Shown here: one piece after another, positions 9,616 to 18,261 of the stretch | Layout: every line of letters starts with the position of its first letter | Numbering within the stretch: position 1 is the stretch's first letter | Assembly: GCA_021782815.1 (NCBI GenBank) | Contig: JAJXUO010000012.1 | Coordinates: 1-64,000, forward strand | From: Pseudomonadota bacterium | GTDB lineage: Bacteria; Pseudomonadota; Alphaproteobacteria; Rhodospirillales; Magnetospirillaceae | Length of the DNA stretch: 64,000 nucleotides | Direction of reading: 5' to 3' | The notes under the pieces: model-generated | What the model was told of the DNA's origin: nothing | The model's database searches: none | The model's input: the letters and a program-made list of their open reading frames with translations, nothing else | Program-made: the position numbers and the translations under genes

Positions 9616-10218
9616 TTAATGGGCGCCCAGCCAGGGGGTGAAGATCTGGCCGATATTGGGATCGACCTGGGCGTTGAAGCCCATCAGCAGATCATCCACC
9701 ATGCTGTAAAGCACCTGATCGCGCTGGTTCAGGGTCTGACCCTCGGGGCGGGTGCGGTCGCGCTCCGACTTGCCGGTGACCTCGGCCACCACGAACTGGC
9801 GGTCGTCCAGCATCTGCAGCGAGACATTGAGGGTCATCTGCACGCGGGCCGCCTGTTCCTTCTTGAACAGGCCGGTGAAGCCGTGATCGGTCTTCAGGGC
9901 CACCTCGGTGGCCGAGGCGTCGTGGATCACCACTCGCAGGGTGCCGGTGCGGCCGATGGGATGCAAGCGGGCCTGCACCCAGCGCTTCAGGGCGTCCTCG
10001 GGCGACAGCGGCATGTCGTATTCGATATGGGGATATTTGCCGTCCGACTTGAAGTCCGACACCACCTCGATCCGGCCCACATTGAGTTCGTAGGGCGGCA
10101 GGGAGGAGAAGGACAGCGGCGGGAACTGCTCGGTGGGCGGATTGACCGAGGAGCAGGCCGACAAAGCGAGGCCAAGGCCGAAGGCCAGAGCCAGGATGCG
10201 CAGGGTGGCTTTAAGCAT
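9616..10218 (-). CDS. Lipoprotein of unknown function
   Basis: 200 residues with a type II signal ending in the lipobox LSAC (Cys about residue 22). The mature part has a conserved-looking region DYELNVGRIEV-like near residue 45 and an alternating pattern that suggests a mixed alpha/beta domain. Such lipoproteins are common upstream genes in alphaproteobacteria; I do not recognise the family. It is the first gene of the seven-gene leftward operon (10218 to 6278), with no gap larger than 59 bp. Confidence 0.7.
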   Translation of the reverse strand: MLKATLRILALAFGLGLALSACSSVNPPTEQFPPLSFSSLPPYELNVGRIEVVSDFKSDGKYPHIEYDMPLSPEDALKRWVQARLHPIGRTGTLRVVIHDASATEVALKTDHGFTGLFKKEQAARVQMTLNVSLQMLDDRQFVVAEVTGKSERDRTRPEGQTLNQRDQVLYSMVDDLLMGFNAQVDPNIGQIFTPWLGAH

Positions 10219-10293
10219 GACGGACCCGTTCTGTCTGGAGGAATCGGAAAGACAGCGGCGATTGTGGCATGGCCGCGCCCAGGGTCAAGCCCC

Positions 10294-10468
10294 CAGGGCA
10301 ATCGGGCGAAGCCGATTGCCCTGATTTTCACATGTCCGCTCAGGCGCCGGGCGCTGGCGTGCCGCCAGCTTGGCTTGCGCGCAAACGGTTGCGCGGGCGC
10401 TCATCGCGCCAACGCGGCGAAAATCCCGTTCAAGCGAACAACGATCGCGCGTTCACCCGATGACCCTG
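10294..10468 (+). mobile_element. MITE-like element, copy A (175 bp)
   Basis: The element runs from CAGGGCAATCGG to GATGACCCTG. It is flanked by a perfect 10-bp duplication, GTCAAGCCCC, at 10284-10293 and 10469-10478. The first 30 bases fold into a perfect 12-bp hairpin with loop GCGAAG. The right end is an inverted copy of the left arm (14/18). The centre carries the core shared by all copies (TGGCGTGCCGCCAGCTTGGC). The right duplication includes the stop codon of hslO, so insertion was exactly at the end of that gene without damaging it. No coding capacity; it would need a transposase in trans. Confidence 0.88.
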
Positions 10469-10469
10469 G

Positions 10470-11381
10470 TCAAGCCCCGTAGAGACGGTCCAGATCCTGC
10501 GGGCCGTAGCGGTAGGCGGTTTTGCAGAACTCGCACACCACCGCCACCATGCCGTGCTCGTCCCGCATCTCCTCCACCTGCTGGCGCGGGAAGGATTTCA
10601 AGGTGGCCTCCACCCGCTCGGCCGAGCAGCGGCAGCGCGCCTCCAGCGGGCGGGCGTCGAACATCTGCAGGCCGTCGGCGTGATAGAGGCGATGCAGCAG
10701 GGCCGAGGCGGTCAAGGCCGGATCGAAGAGTTCGGCATCCTTGGCGCTGGCCATCAGAATGTCGGCGCGGCGCCAGCCGTCCTCGGCCTCGTCGCTGGTG
10801 AGGATGGGGCTGGTGGGGGCGCTGGGCATGCGCTGCACCATGATCACGGCGGCCCCCCAGCCCTGACCGTCGTCGGGGCGCACCGCCAGGCGGAAGGCGG
10901 TCTCGAGCTGTTCCGACTGGCGGAAATAGGTGCGGGCGCAATCGGCCAGGGTGTCGCCGCTCAGCTCCACGATGCCCTGGTAGCGGTCGGTGTCGGGGCC
11001 CTGATCGACGGTGAAGGCCAGATGGCCCCGGCCGAAATAGCGCGGCACCGCCGGCAGGTCGCGGCCCTCGGCCTCGGCCAGCTTGGCGGCGTCGACACGG
11101 GCATAGCCGCGCAGGGCGCCGGCGCTGGTGATGTCGGCCACCACCAGCGGGATGGCGCCGTCGGCCTGGATCTGCAGGGTGAAGATGCCGTCGAATTTCA
11201 GCGATCCGGCCAGGGCGGCGGCCAGGGCCAGGGTTTCGGCCAGCCGTTCCGCCACGGCGCGGGGATAGCCGTGGCCGCCCAGGATGGCGTCGAGGGCCGG
11301 GCCGAGGCGCACCAGGCGGCCGCGCACGGCGCCGGCCTGGATCAGGAAGGGCTGGATCAGGTCGCGGGCGGCGTCGCTCAT
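10470..11381 (-). CDS. hslO: Redox-regulated chaperone Hsp33
   Basis: 303 residues. The C-terminal redox switch is complete: CRC (C250, C252) and CEFC (C283, C286) form the zinc site that is oxidised to activate holdase activity under oxidative and heat stress. The N-terminal domain contains SLKFDGIFTLQIQADG and a typical GYARVD turn. ATG at 11381 lies 5 bp after argF, so it is third in the argD-argF-hslO operon, an arrangement found in many alphaproteobacteria. Confidence 0.95.
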   Translation of the reverse strand: MSDAARDLIQPFLIQAGAVRGRLVRLGPALDAILGGHGYPRAVAERLAETLALAAALAGSLKFDGIFTLQIQADGAIPLVVADITSAGALRGYARVDAAKLAEAEGRDLPAVPRYFGRGHLAFTVDQGPDTDRYQGIVELSGDTLADCARTYFRQSEQLETAFRLAVRPDDGQGWGAAVIMVQRMPSAPTSPILTSDEAEDGWRRADILMASAKDAELFDPALTASALLHRLYHADGLQMFDARPLEARCRCSAERVEATLKSFPRQQVEEMRDEHGMVAVVCEFCKTAYRYGPQDLDRLYGA

Positions 11382-11386
11382 GGGGA

Positions 11387-12295
11387 TCAGTCTTGCGCCA
11401 GACACCAGGCCAGCACGCCCTTTTGCACGTGCATGCGGTTTTCCGCCTCGTCCCACACCACCGATTGCGGGCCGTCCATGACGGCATCGGTCACTTCCTC
11501 GCCGCGATGGGCGGGCAGGCAGTGCATGAACAGGGCGTCGGGGCGGGCGGTGGCCATCACCGCCTCGTTGATCTGATAGGGGCTGAGCAGGGCGATGCGG
11601 CTCTGGTCCTGGCAACCCATGGACAGCCAGGTGTCGGTCACCACCAGATCGGCGTCGCGCACCGCCCAGGCCGGATCGGGACGGATGTCCACCGAAGCGC
11701 CCCTGGCGCGGGCCCAGGCCACCACTTTGGGGTCGGGGAACAGGCTTTCCGGGCAGGCCAGGCGGATGGCGCAGCCGAAATGGGCGGCGGCCTGAATCCA
11801 ACTGGCGGCCACATTGTTGCCGTCGCCACTCCAGGCCACCACCTTGCCGGCCAGACTGCCGCGATGCTCCTCGTAGGTCAGAACGTCGGCCATCACCTGG
11901 CAGGGGTGGGAGGTGTCGGTCAGGCCGTTGATCACCGGCACCGAGGCATAGGCCGCCAGTTCGGTCAGTTTGGCCGGGGCGTTGGTGCGGATCATGATGG
12001 CGTCGACATAGCGCGACAGCACGCGGGCGGTGTCGGCGATGGTTTCGCCGCGCCCCAGCTGGGTTTCATGGCTGGTGAGCACGATGGTCTCGCCGCCCAG
12101 CTGGCGCATGCCGGCCTCGAACGACACGCGGGTGCGGGTCGAGGGTTTTTCGAAGATCATGGCCAGGGTCTTGCCCTGCAAAGGCCGGGTGGCGGCGGGA
12201 ATGGCGCCGCTCTTGTAGGCTTTGCCGAGATCAAGGATCCGCCGCAGCGTCGAGGTGTCGAATTGGTCGAGATCGAGAAAATGCCGGATGGTCAT
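11387..12295 (-). CDS. argF: Ornithine carbamoyltransferase
   Basis: 302 residues, normal length. It converts ornithine and carbamoyl phosphate to citrulline in arginine synthesis. Diagnostic motifs are [13 protein letters not shown] (carbamoyl-phosphate loop), HPCQVMAD and the ornithine-binding [10 protein letters not shown] near the C-terminus. It starts 3 bp after argD and is co-transcribed with it. Confidence 0.97.
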   Translation of the reverse strand: MTIRHFLDLDQFDTSTLRRILDLGKAYKSGAIPAATRPLQGKTLAMIFEKPSTRTRVSFEAGMRQLGGETIVLTSHETQLGRGETIADTARVLSRYVDAIMIRTNAPAKLTELAAYASVPVINGLTDTSHPCQVMADVLTYEEHRGSLAGKVVAWSGDGNNVAASWIQAAAHFGCAIRLACPESLFPDPKVVAWARARGASVDIRPDPAWAVRDADLVVTDTWLSMGCQDQSRIALLSPYQINEAVMATARPDALFMHCLPAHRGEEVTDAVMDGPQSVVWDEAENRMHVQKGVLAWCLAQD

Positions 12296-12298
12296 GAT

Positions 12299-13471
12299 TT
12301 ACGCCGCCAGTTCACCGCAGGACCGGTGCAGAATGGTCAATGCCTCGTCGATGTCCGCCGGTTCGACCACCAGCGGCGGCAGAATACGGACCACATTGTC
12401 GCCGGCGCCCACGGTCAGAAGACCGTTGTCGCGCAGCTTGGCGCCCACCTCGGCGGCGGGCGGCACGCATTTCAGGCCCAGCATCAGACCGGCGCCGCGC
12501 AGATCGGAAAACACGCCGGGATAGGCGCGCACCAGATCCTCGAGGCCGGTCCACAGGCGGGCGCTCATGGCCTGCACATGCTCCATGAAGCCGTCGGCCA
12601 GCATGACGTCGAGCACGGCGTCGGCCACGGCCATGGCCAGGGGATTGCCGCCGAAGGTGGAGCCGTGCGTGCCCGCCACCATGCCGACGGCGGCCTTTTC
12701 CGTGGCCAGGATGGCGCCCACCGGGAAGCCGCCGCCCAGGCCCTTGGCGGTGCCCATGACGTCGGGGGCGATGCCGGCCCACTGATGGGCGAACAGCTTG
12801 CCGGTGCGGCCCATGCCCGACTGCACCTCGTCCATGGCCAGCAGGATGCCGGCTTCGTCGGCCAGGGCGCGGGCGACGCGCAGATAGTCGAGCGAGGCGG
12901 CGCGGATGCCGCCCTCGCCCTGGATCGGTTCGATGAGAATGGCGGCGGTTTCCGGGGTGATGGCGGCCTTCAGGGCCGCGATATCGCCATAGACCACCCG
13001 GTCGAAGCCCTCCACCATGGGGGCGAAGCCCTTCAGATGCTTGGCCTGGCCGCCCGCCGCGATGGTGGCCAGGGTGCGGCCGTGGAAGGCGTCGATGGCG
13101 GTCAGGATGCGGGTGCGCTGCGGGTTGCCGGTCTCGTAATGGTATTTACGGCAGGTCTTGATCACCCCTTCCATGGCTTCCGCGCCGGAATTGCAGAAGA
13201 ACACGGTGTCGGCGAAGCTGTTGTCCACCAACCGGCGCGAAACCTTTTCCTGGCCGGGAACCCGATAGAGGTTGGAGCAATGCCACAGCTTGTCGGCCTG
13301 GGCTTTCAGCGCCGCCACCATGTGCGGATGGCAGTGCCCCAGGGCGTTGACGGCGACACCGGCAGCGAAGTCAAGGAATCGTCGACCGTCCGTCGCGTAC
13401 AAAGAGACGCCTTCCCCCCGCTCGAAAGCGAGGTCGGCGCGCGCGTAGGTCGGCATAACGGTGGGTATCAT
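12299..13471 (-). CDS. argD: Acetylornithine aminotransferase
   Basis: 390 residues from the ATG at 13471, preceded by a GGGAGAG ribosome-binding site. A longer in-frame start at 13543 would place the start inside the 5' leader and is rejected. A PLP-dependent class III aminotransferase: [24 protein letters not shown] and the lysine motif [15 protein letters not shown]. It makes N-acetylornithine and often also serves as succinyldiaminopimelate aminotransferase, which fits the dapD/dapE genes elsewhere in the window. Confidence 0.96.
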   Translation of the reverse strand: MIPTVMPTYARADLAFERGEGVSLYATDGRRFLDFAAGVAVNALGHCHPHMVAALKAQADKLWHCSNLYRVPGQEKVSRRLVDNSFADTVFFCNSGAEAMEGVIKTCRKYHYETGNPQRTRILTAIDAFHGRTLATIAAGGQAKHLKGFAPMVEGFDRVVYGDIAALKAAITPETAAILIEPIQGEGGIRAASLDYLRVARALADEAGILLAMDEVQSGMGRTGKLFAHQWAGIAPDVMGTAKGLGGGFPVGAILATEKAAVGMVAGTHGSTFGGNPLAMAVADAVLDVMLADGFMEHVQAMSARLWTGLEDLVRAYPGVFSDLRGAGLMLGLKCVPPAAEVGAKLRDNGLLTVGAGDNVVRILPPLVVEPADIDEALTILHRSCGELAA

Positions 13472-13555
13472 GACTGCTCTCCCGAACGCTGGGCCCCTGG
13501 GCGATGGACGGCCATCCCCTGGATGTAGACGGGCGCTCTTCAAGGAAAGCGGCAG

Positions 13556-13584
13556 AATATCTACGGCTTTCGCCGGATTGTCAA
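13556..13584 (-). promoter_or_regulatory. Sigma-70-type promoter of argD-argF-hslO
   Basis: Read leftwards: TTGACA (perfect -35), a 17-bp spacer and GATATT as -10 (4/6). It gives a 5' leader of about 80 nt before argD. I did not find a convincing arginine-repressor box. Confidence 0.6.
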
Positions 13585-13612
13585 CCGCGCGGCGGTCATT
13601 TTTCCGGGAAAA

Positions 13613-15613
13613 TCAGCCTTTGGCCCCCAGGGCGGCGGCGTAGGCCATGCCGCTTTCGATCACCTGGGCGATGGCCTGGCCGATGGGGGTGGCGGCCAAG
13701 GCGGGCGGCAGGGGGGGCGGTTCGGGCGCGCCGACCAGCAGGGTGACGATCAGGGCGTCGCCGACGGCGCGGGCGGCGCCGGCCTCGGCGTGCCGTCCGC
13801 CGTCCTCGCCCAGCCACACCGCCGTGGTGACGCCGGCCAGCCGCCGGAGCGCGGCCAGCAGGGCGGCGGCGGCACGGCGGCGGTCCGGCCGGGCCCGGCC
13901 CTCCAGGATCATGCGCTGCAAGGCCACTTCGGCGGTGCTGCTGCCGATGCCCGCCTGTTTGCGGGCGGCGTCGGTGGTGTCCGGGGTGGCGCCGCCGCCC
14001 AGCACGGTGACGGCGTAGGCGATGTTGCTCTTGATGGCCTGGGCCACCTGATTGGTGAAGGGGGCCGGGGGCGGATCGGGCCACAGCAGCAGGCAGCCCA
14101 GCAGGCCGAACAGGCTGCCGAGAACGTTGTTGACGATGCGCGAGGCGGCGATGGCGTCGCCATGGCCGAAGGCGCCGAGATCGATCACCAGGACGAACAG
14201 GGTGGTGAGACAGGCCACGAACAGGGTGTAGTTTACCGCCCGGAAGGCGATGGTGGCCGCCGCCAGGGGAAAGATCACCAGCAGCATGAAATGCGGGGTG
14301 GGAACCAGCCAGGCCAGCAGCGCCGCCGCCAGGCCGCCGACGATGCTGCCCAGCGAGCGCTCCACCATGCGCGGCCAGGTGACGGCGGCGTGGGGCTGCA
14401 TCACCACCAGCACCGCCATGGTGGCCCAGTAGGCGTAGGGCAGGCCGAAATGGGTGGTGACGAGGCGGACGGCGCCCACCGTCACCGCCAGGCGCGCGGC
14501 ATGGCGCCAGACCGGCGCCGGATGGACGCCGCCGGGCGCCGCCTTGCCGCTGGCGGGCGGCGGCGCGGCCCCCGCCTGCTCCCAGCGCTGCGACAGGGTG
14601 CGGAAGGTGTCGGCGAACAGGGCGGCCATGTGGGCGTCGAACGGCGCGGCGTCCCGGCCGTGCGCGGCCAGCAGGGTGGCGGCGGCCTCGATGCCGGTGG
14701 GCACGGGGGTCAGCGTCAGCAGTTGGGTTCCGGCCTCGGACAGGGCCCAGCTGAGATCCTTGAGAAACTGGCCGAACAGCCGGCGCTGCGCCGCGGCCGG
14801 ATCGGAGTGCAAATGGTGTTCCAGGGCGATCAGCCCGGCCAGCAGGCGGTCGCCGGCCTCGACGGCGGCCTCCAGATCCTGCTGCGCCCGTCCGGCCTGG
14901 CGGTTGATGGCCAGGCGGTCGAGCATGCCGCGCGCCCGTTCGATATTGCCGCGCACGGCCCGGCGATGCGTGGCCTCGTCCAGGGGGGGGCCGACCGCAC
15001 CGTCGGCGTCGGCCTTGTGGCGGGCGGCGAGATCGGCGCACATGGCCCCGAGATCGCGGTAGATGGCGGTAATGGCGCGCCGTGCCGGCTGATGCGGATG
15101 GGTGCGCCACAGCACCAGGCAGATCAGCAGCGCCCACAGGGTGCCGCCGAGAAAAATCGCCGACAGGGCGGCGGCATGCGGTGGCGGGCCGGGATAATCC
15201 ACGGCCACCACGGCCACGACGCTGGCCAGCACGCCCACCTGGGCCAGGGCGGCATCCTTGAGCGGCAACAGGCTGCACAGGAAGACCAGCAGGGTCAGGC
15301 ACAGGGTGGCGGGAACGGCGGGCAGGGTGCCCACCCAGGCGGCCAGACCGGCCATCAGCGTGCCCGCCGCTGCGAACAGGCCCATGATGCGCAGACGGTT
15401 GCGGGCGAAGCCGCCGGGATCGGCCAGACAGGTCCAGAAGGCGCTGAAGGCGGCCCAGGTGAGCAGCGGCATCTGCACCATCTGGCTCAACAGCACCAGC
15501 GAGGCCACCGCCGTGGCCGAACGCAAGCCTTCGGCGATGCCGGTCTGTTCCGGCTCCAGGGCGATGGCGCGGCTTTGCAGCCAGCGGGTCAGGCTGAGAA
15601 GGGGGGCGATCAT
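13613..15613 (-). CDS. FUSC-family membrane exporter (YccS/AaeB-like)
   Basis: 666 residues with two blocks of hydrophobic helices (about 35-165 and 370-500), each followed by a soluble, Ala-rich helical region: the FUSC architecture of aromatic-acid efflux proteins. The N-terminus is preceded by a strong AGGAGGAGAG site before ATG 15613. It lies 32 bp after an ABC-2 permease gene in the same direction. No periplasmic adaptor (AaeA-like) is adjacent. Substrate unknown. Confidence 0.85.
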   Translation of the reverse strand: MIAPLLSLTRWLQSRAIALEPEQTGIAEGLRSATAVASLVLLSQMVQMPLLTWAAFSAFWTCLADPGGFARNRLRIMGLFAAAGTLMAGLAAWVGTLPAVPATLCLTLLVFLCSLLPLKDAALAQVGVLASVVAVVAVDYPGPPPHAAALSAIFLGGTLWALLICLVLWRTHPHQPARRAITAIYRDLGAMCADLAARHKADADGAVGPPLDEATHRRAVRGNIERARGMLDRLAINRQAGRAQQDLEAAVEAGDRLLAGLIALEHHLHSDPAAAQRRLFGQFLKDLSWALSEAGTQLLTLTPVPTGIEAAATLLAAHGRDAAPFDAHMAALFADTFRTLSQRWEQAGAAPPPASGKAAPGGVHPAPVWRHAARLAVTVGAVRLVTTHFGLPYAYWATMAVLVVMQPHAAVTWPRMVERSLGSIVGGLAAALLAWLVPTPHFMLLVIFPLAAATIAFRAVNYTLFVACLTTLFVLVIDLGAFGHGDAIAASRIVNNVLGSLFGLLGCLLLWPDPPPAPFTNQVAQAIKSNIAYAVTVLGGGATPDTTDAARKQAGIGSSTAEVALQRMILEGRARPDRRRAAAALLAALRRLAGVTTAVWLGEDGGRHAEAGAARAVGDALIVTLLVGAPEPPPLPPALAATPIGQAIAQVIESGMAYAAALGAKG

Positions 15614-15645
15614 CTCTCTCCTCCTCGGGGGCCGCGCGCGGCCGG

Positions 15646-16485
15646 TCAGGCCTTCAGTTTATAGCCGGTCTTGAACATGCGGTAGGCCAGCAGGCACAGG
15701 CCCAGATTGACCAGCCCCACCACCAGGATGCCGAGGCCGAGCGAGCTGTCGGCATGGCCGATGAAACCGGCGCGGAAGCCGTCGATCATATAGAAGAAGG
15801 GATTGACCAGGGCGAACAGTTTCAGCGACGGCGGCAGATGGTCGATGGAATAGAAGGTGCCCGACAGGAACGACAGCGGCGTGACGATGAAATTGGTCAC
15901 GGCGGCCATATGGTCGAACTTGTCGGCCCAGATGCCGCCGATCATGCCCAGGAGCGACAGCATCAGGGAGGCCATGACGCCGTGGTACAGCACCAGGGCG
16001 GGCGAAACCACGGCCAGCGGCGCGAAGGGCAGCATGGCCAGCCCCACCGCCAGCCCCACCGCCAGGCCGCGGGCGACGCCGCCCAGGGCGAAGGCCAGGG
16101 TCTGCTCCAGGGGGGATAGCGGCGGCATCAGCACGTCGACGATATTGCCCTGCACCTTGGAGATGATCAGCGACGACGAGGTGTTGGCGAAGGCGTTCTG
16201 GGTCATGGCCATGATGATGAGGCCGGGGGCCAGGAAGGCGGTGAAGCTGGTGCCGCCCACCACCGGCGCGGCGCGTCCCACCGACAGGATGAAAATGGCC
16301 AGGAACATCAGGGTGGTGACCATGGGGGCGATGATGGTCTGGAAATAAACCTTGAGGAACCGGCGGATTTCCTTGGCGGTCAGGGTCCACAGGCCCAGCC
16401 AGTTGATCACGCCGAGGCGGCGGGGCGGGGGCGGGCAGGGCGGCAGGGCGGGCATGATGGGGCGGATGTCCTTTGGGGCGAGCAT
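15646..16485 (-). CDS. ABC-2 type transporter permease
   Basis: 279 residues from ATG 16485; a TTG three codons upstream and an ATG at about 16455 are alternatives. Six hydrophobic segments; the ABC-2 signature is seen in VNPFFYMIDGFRAGFIGHAD before the last helix and NWLGLWTLTAKEIRRFLKVYFQTI at the first. The proteins are half-transporters or exporters of drugs, polysaccharide or lipid. No ATP-binding subunit lies beside it, so its partner must be encoded elsewhere. Confidence 0.85.
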   Translation of the reverse strand: MLAPKDIRPIMPALPPCPPPPRRLGVINWLGLWTLTAKEIRRFLKVYFQTIIAPMVTTLMFLAIFILSVGRAAPVVGGTSFTAFLAPGLIIMAMTQNAFANTSSSLIISKVQGNIVDVLMPPLSPLEQTLAFALGGVARGLAVGLAVGLAMLPFAPLAVVSPALVLYHGVMASLMLSLLGMIGGIWADKFDHMAAVTNFIVTPLSFLSGTFYSIDHLPPSLKLFALVNPFFYMIDGFRAGFIGHADSSLGLGILVVGLVNLGLCLLAYRMFKTGYKLKA

Positions 16486-16519
16486 CGAAATCAAGGCGAA
16501 TTTGGTCTATGCTGCCCGG

Positions 16520-17077
16520 ATGAGCAAGCCCCCTCGGCGCATTTCGGCGTCGGTTCTGGAAAATATCGCCCTGCATTATCTCGAGCGCTTCGACAGCTCG
16601 GCGGAGAATTTGCGCCGGGTGCTGATGCGCCGGGTGACGCGGGCCGCCCTGCATCACGGCGACGATCCGGCCGAGGGCGCCGCCCTGGTGACGGCGCTGG
16701 TGGCGCGCTTTTGCGCCAACGGCCTGATCGACGACGCCCGTTTCGCCGAAAACCGCAGTCGCAGCCTGCACCGGCGCGGACGTCCGGCGCGGGCCATCCG
16801 CCAGACCCTGGCGGCCAAGGGCGTGGGCGGGGACGAGATCGCGGCGGCGCTCTCCGTGCTGGCCGAGGATCACGACAGCGCCGAGGATCTGGCCGCCGCC
16901 CGCCATTATGTGCGCCGCCGCCGCCTGGGCCCCTGGCGCCCGCCCGATGAGCGCGCCGCCTGCCGCGACAAGGATCTGGCGGTGCTGGCCCGGGCCGGGT
17001 TCTCGTGGAGCGTGGCGCGTACGGCGCTGGAGGACAGCGGGGCCCCGGATGAGGTCGATCCCTGGGCCATCGGGTGA
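16520..17077 (+). CDS. recX: RecA regulatory protein RecX
   Basis: 185 residues of helical three-repeat RecX type: ALHYLERFDSSAENLRRVLMRR at the N-terminus, ANGLIDDARFAENRSRSLHRRGRPARAIRQTLAAKG in the middle, and a third helical repeat at the C-terminus. It binds RecA filaments and tunes recombination and the SOS response. It is divergent from the ABC permease, 34 bp apart. The final residues (WAIG and the TGA) lie inside the end of MITE copy B, so the native C-terminus was replaced on insertion. Confidence 0.88.
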   Translation: MSKPPRRISASVLENIALHYLERFDSSAENLRRVLMRRVTRAALHHGDDPAEGAALVTALVARFCANGLIDDARFAENRSRSLHRRGRPARAIRQTLAAKGVGGDEIAAALSVLAEDHDSAEDLAAARHYVRRRRLGPWRPPDERAACRDKDLAVLARAGFSWSVARTALEDSGAPDEVDPWAIG

Positions 17078-17283
17078 AGGCCAAGCTGGCGGCACGCCAG
17101 CGCCCGGCGCCTGAGGGACATATGGAACTGGCGCAGCCGGTGACTGGCGCATTGAGCGCCCCGCAGCGACGACGGAGCGTGAGCGGAGGAGGGAAGCGGA
17201 GGCAAGCCAAGCTGGCGGCACGCCAGCGCCCGGCGCCTGAGGGACATATCAAAAAGGATCATCGGGTTCGCCCGATGATCCTG
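17062..17283 (-). mobile_element. MITE-like element, copy B (222 bp), inserted into the 3' end of recX
   Basis: Flanked by AGGTCGATCC (17052-17061) and AGGTAGATCT (17284-17293), an 8/10 duplication. The left end, CTGGGCCATCGGGTGAAG, matches the right-end repeat of copies A and D. The right end is a perfect 12-bp hairpin, AGGATCATCGGG with a TTCG loop. The shared core occurs twice (around 17080-17120 and 17208-17250), so this copy has an internal duplication. Opposite orientation to A and D. No ORF. Confidence 0.8.
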
Positions 17284-17357
17284 AGGTAGATCTGGCCTTC
17301 CCCGGCACTTTCCGATAACACTGGCGCCTTGATATGTGAAAGGTCCGGTGCAACGCC

Positions 17358-18212
17358 ATGGCTGCCGAAAAGTCCCTCGATAAACTGCGGAGCGAGATCG
17401 ACCGCCTGGACGATTCCCTGCACGATCTTCTGATGAAGCGGGCCGAGGTGGTGGAGCGCATCGCCGCCCTCAAGGAGGATGGCGGCCAGGTGACGCTGCG
17501 CCCGGGGCGCGAGGCGGAAATCGTGCGCCGCATCGTGGCCCGCCACGGCGGCCGCTTTCCCAAGCCCACCCTGGCCCGGCTGTGGCGCGAGCTGATTTCC
17601 GGCATGTGCGCCATTCAGGGCCAGGTGTCGATGGCGGTCTACAGCCCCGAGCGCGGCGCCGGTTATCTGGATCTGGCCCGCGATCATTACGGCTCGTCGG
17701 CGGTGATGACGCCGTGGAGCTCGCCCGGCCAGGTGGTGCGCGCCGTGGCCGAGGGCAGCGCCAATGTGGGTATTCTGCCCATGCCCGACCGCGACGACGG
17801 CGAACTGTGGTGGACCAGCCTGATGGGCGATTCCGCCGACATGCCGCGCATCGTCACCCGCCTGCCCTTCTCGGGCGCCTTCCGCTCCGATGGGCTGGAG
17901 GCGTTGGTGGTGGCGCGGCAAAGCTTCGATCCCACCGGCTACGACCGCTCGTGGCTGGGGGTGGAAACCCTGCCCGACGTCAGCCGCGCCCGCCTGCGCG
18001 CGGTGCTGGGGGCGGCGGGGCTGGAGCCCACCGCCCTGGCCGCCACCCATCGCCAGAGCGACAGCTGGCTGCATCTGGTGGAAATTTCCGGGGCCCTGGC
18101 CGCCGACGACCGCCGCCTGGCCAAGCTGGTGGAGCGGCGCGAGCCGGTGTTGCGCTGCGCCCTGCTGGGCGGCTATCCCGTGCCCCTTTCGCCCGAGGAT
18201 CTGGCGGATTAA
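17358..18212 (+). CDS. Chorismate mutase (AroQ) with C-terminal prephenate-dehydratase-like domain
   Basis: 284 residues. Residues 1-90 are an AroQ helical chorismate mutase (LDKLRSEIDRLDDSLHDLLMKRAEVVERIAALK), which converts chorismate to prephenate. Residues 95-270 look like a ligand-binding alpha/beta domain related in layout to prephenate dehydratase, but I see no Thr-Arg-Asp catalytic motif, so it probably acts as a sensor or is degenerate. It is followed 49 bp later by hisC and then tyrC, so this operon channels chorismate towards tyrosine. Confidence 0.8.
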   Translation: MAAEKSLDKLRSEIDRLDDSLHDLLMKRAEVVERIAALKEDGGQVTLRPGREAEIVRRIVARHGGRFPKPTLARLWRELISGMCAIQGQVSMAVYSPERGAGYLDLARDHYGSSAVMTPWSSPGQVVRAVAEGSANVGILPMPDRDDGELWWTSLMGDSADMPRIVTRLPFSGAFRSDGLEALVVARQSFDPTGYDRSWLGVETLPDVSRARLRAVLGAAGLEPTALAATHRQSDSWLHLVEISGALAADDRRLAKLVERREPVLRCALLGGYPVPLSPEDLAD

Positions 18213-18261
18213 GATCACCCGCTTTTTAAGTTTCGACCTTTACGAAGAAGACCGTCTTATC

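Noticed and set aside
11393-13528. 711-codon plus-strand frame opposite argF/argD
   Set aside because: Composition is antisense-like; the minus strand encodes recognisable ArgF and ArgD throughout.
17062-17283. Small ORFs across the MITE-family repeats (for example on the minus strand at 16906-17262)
   Set aside because: The same peptide fragments recur at each copy because the DNA repeats; no start signal or conserved protein is evident.
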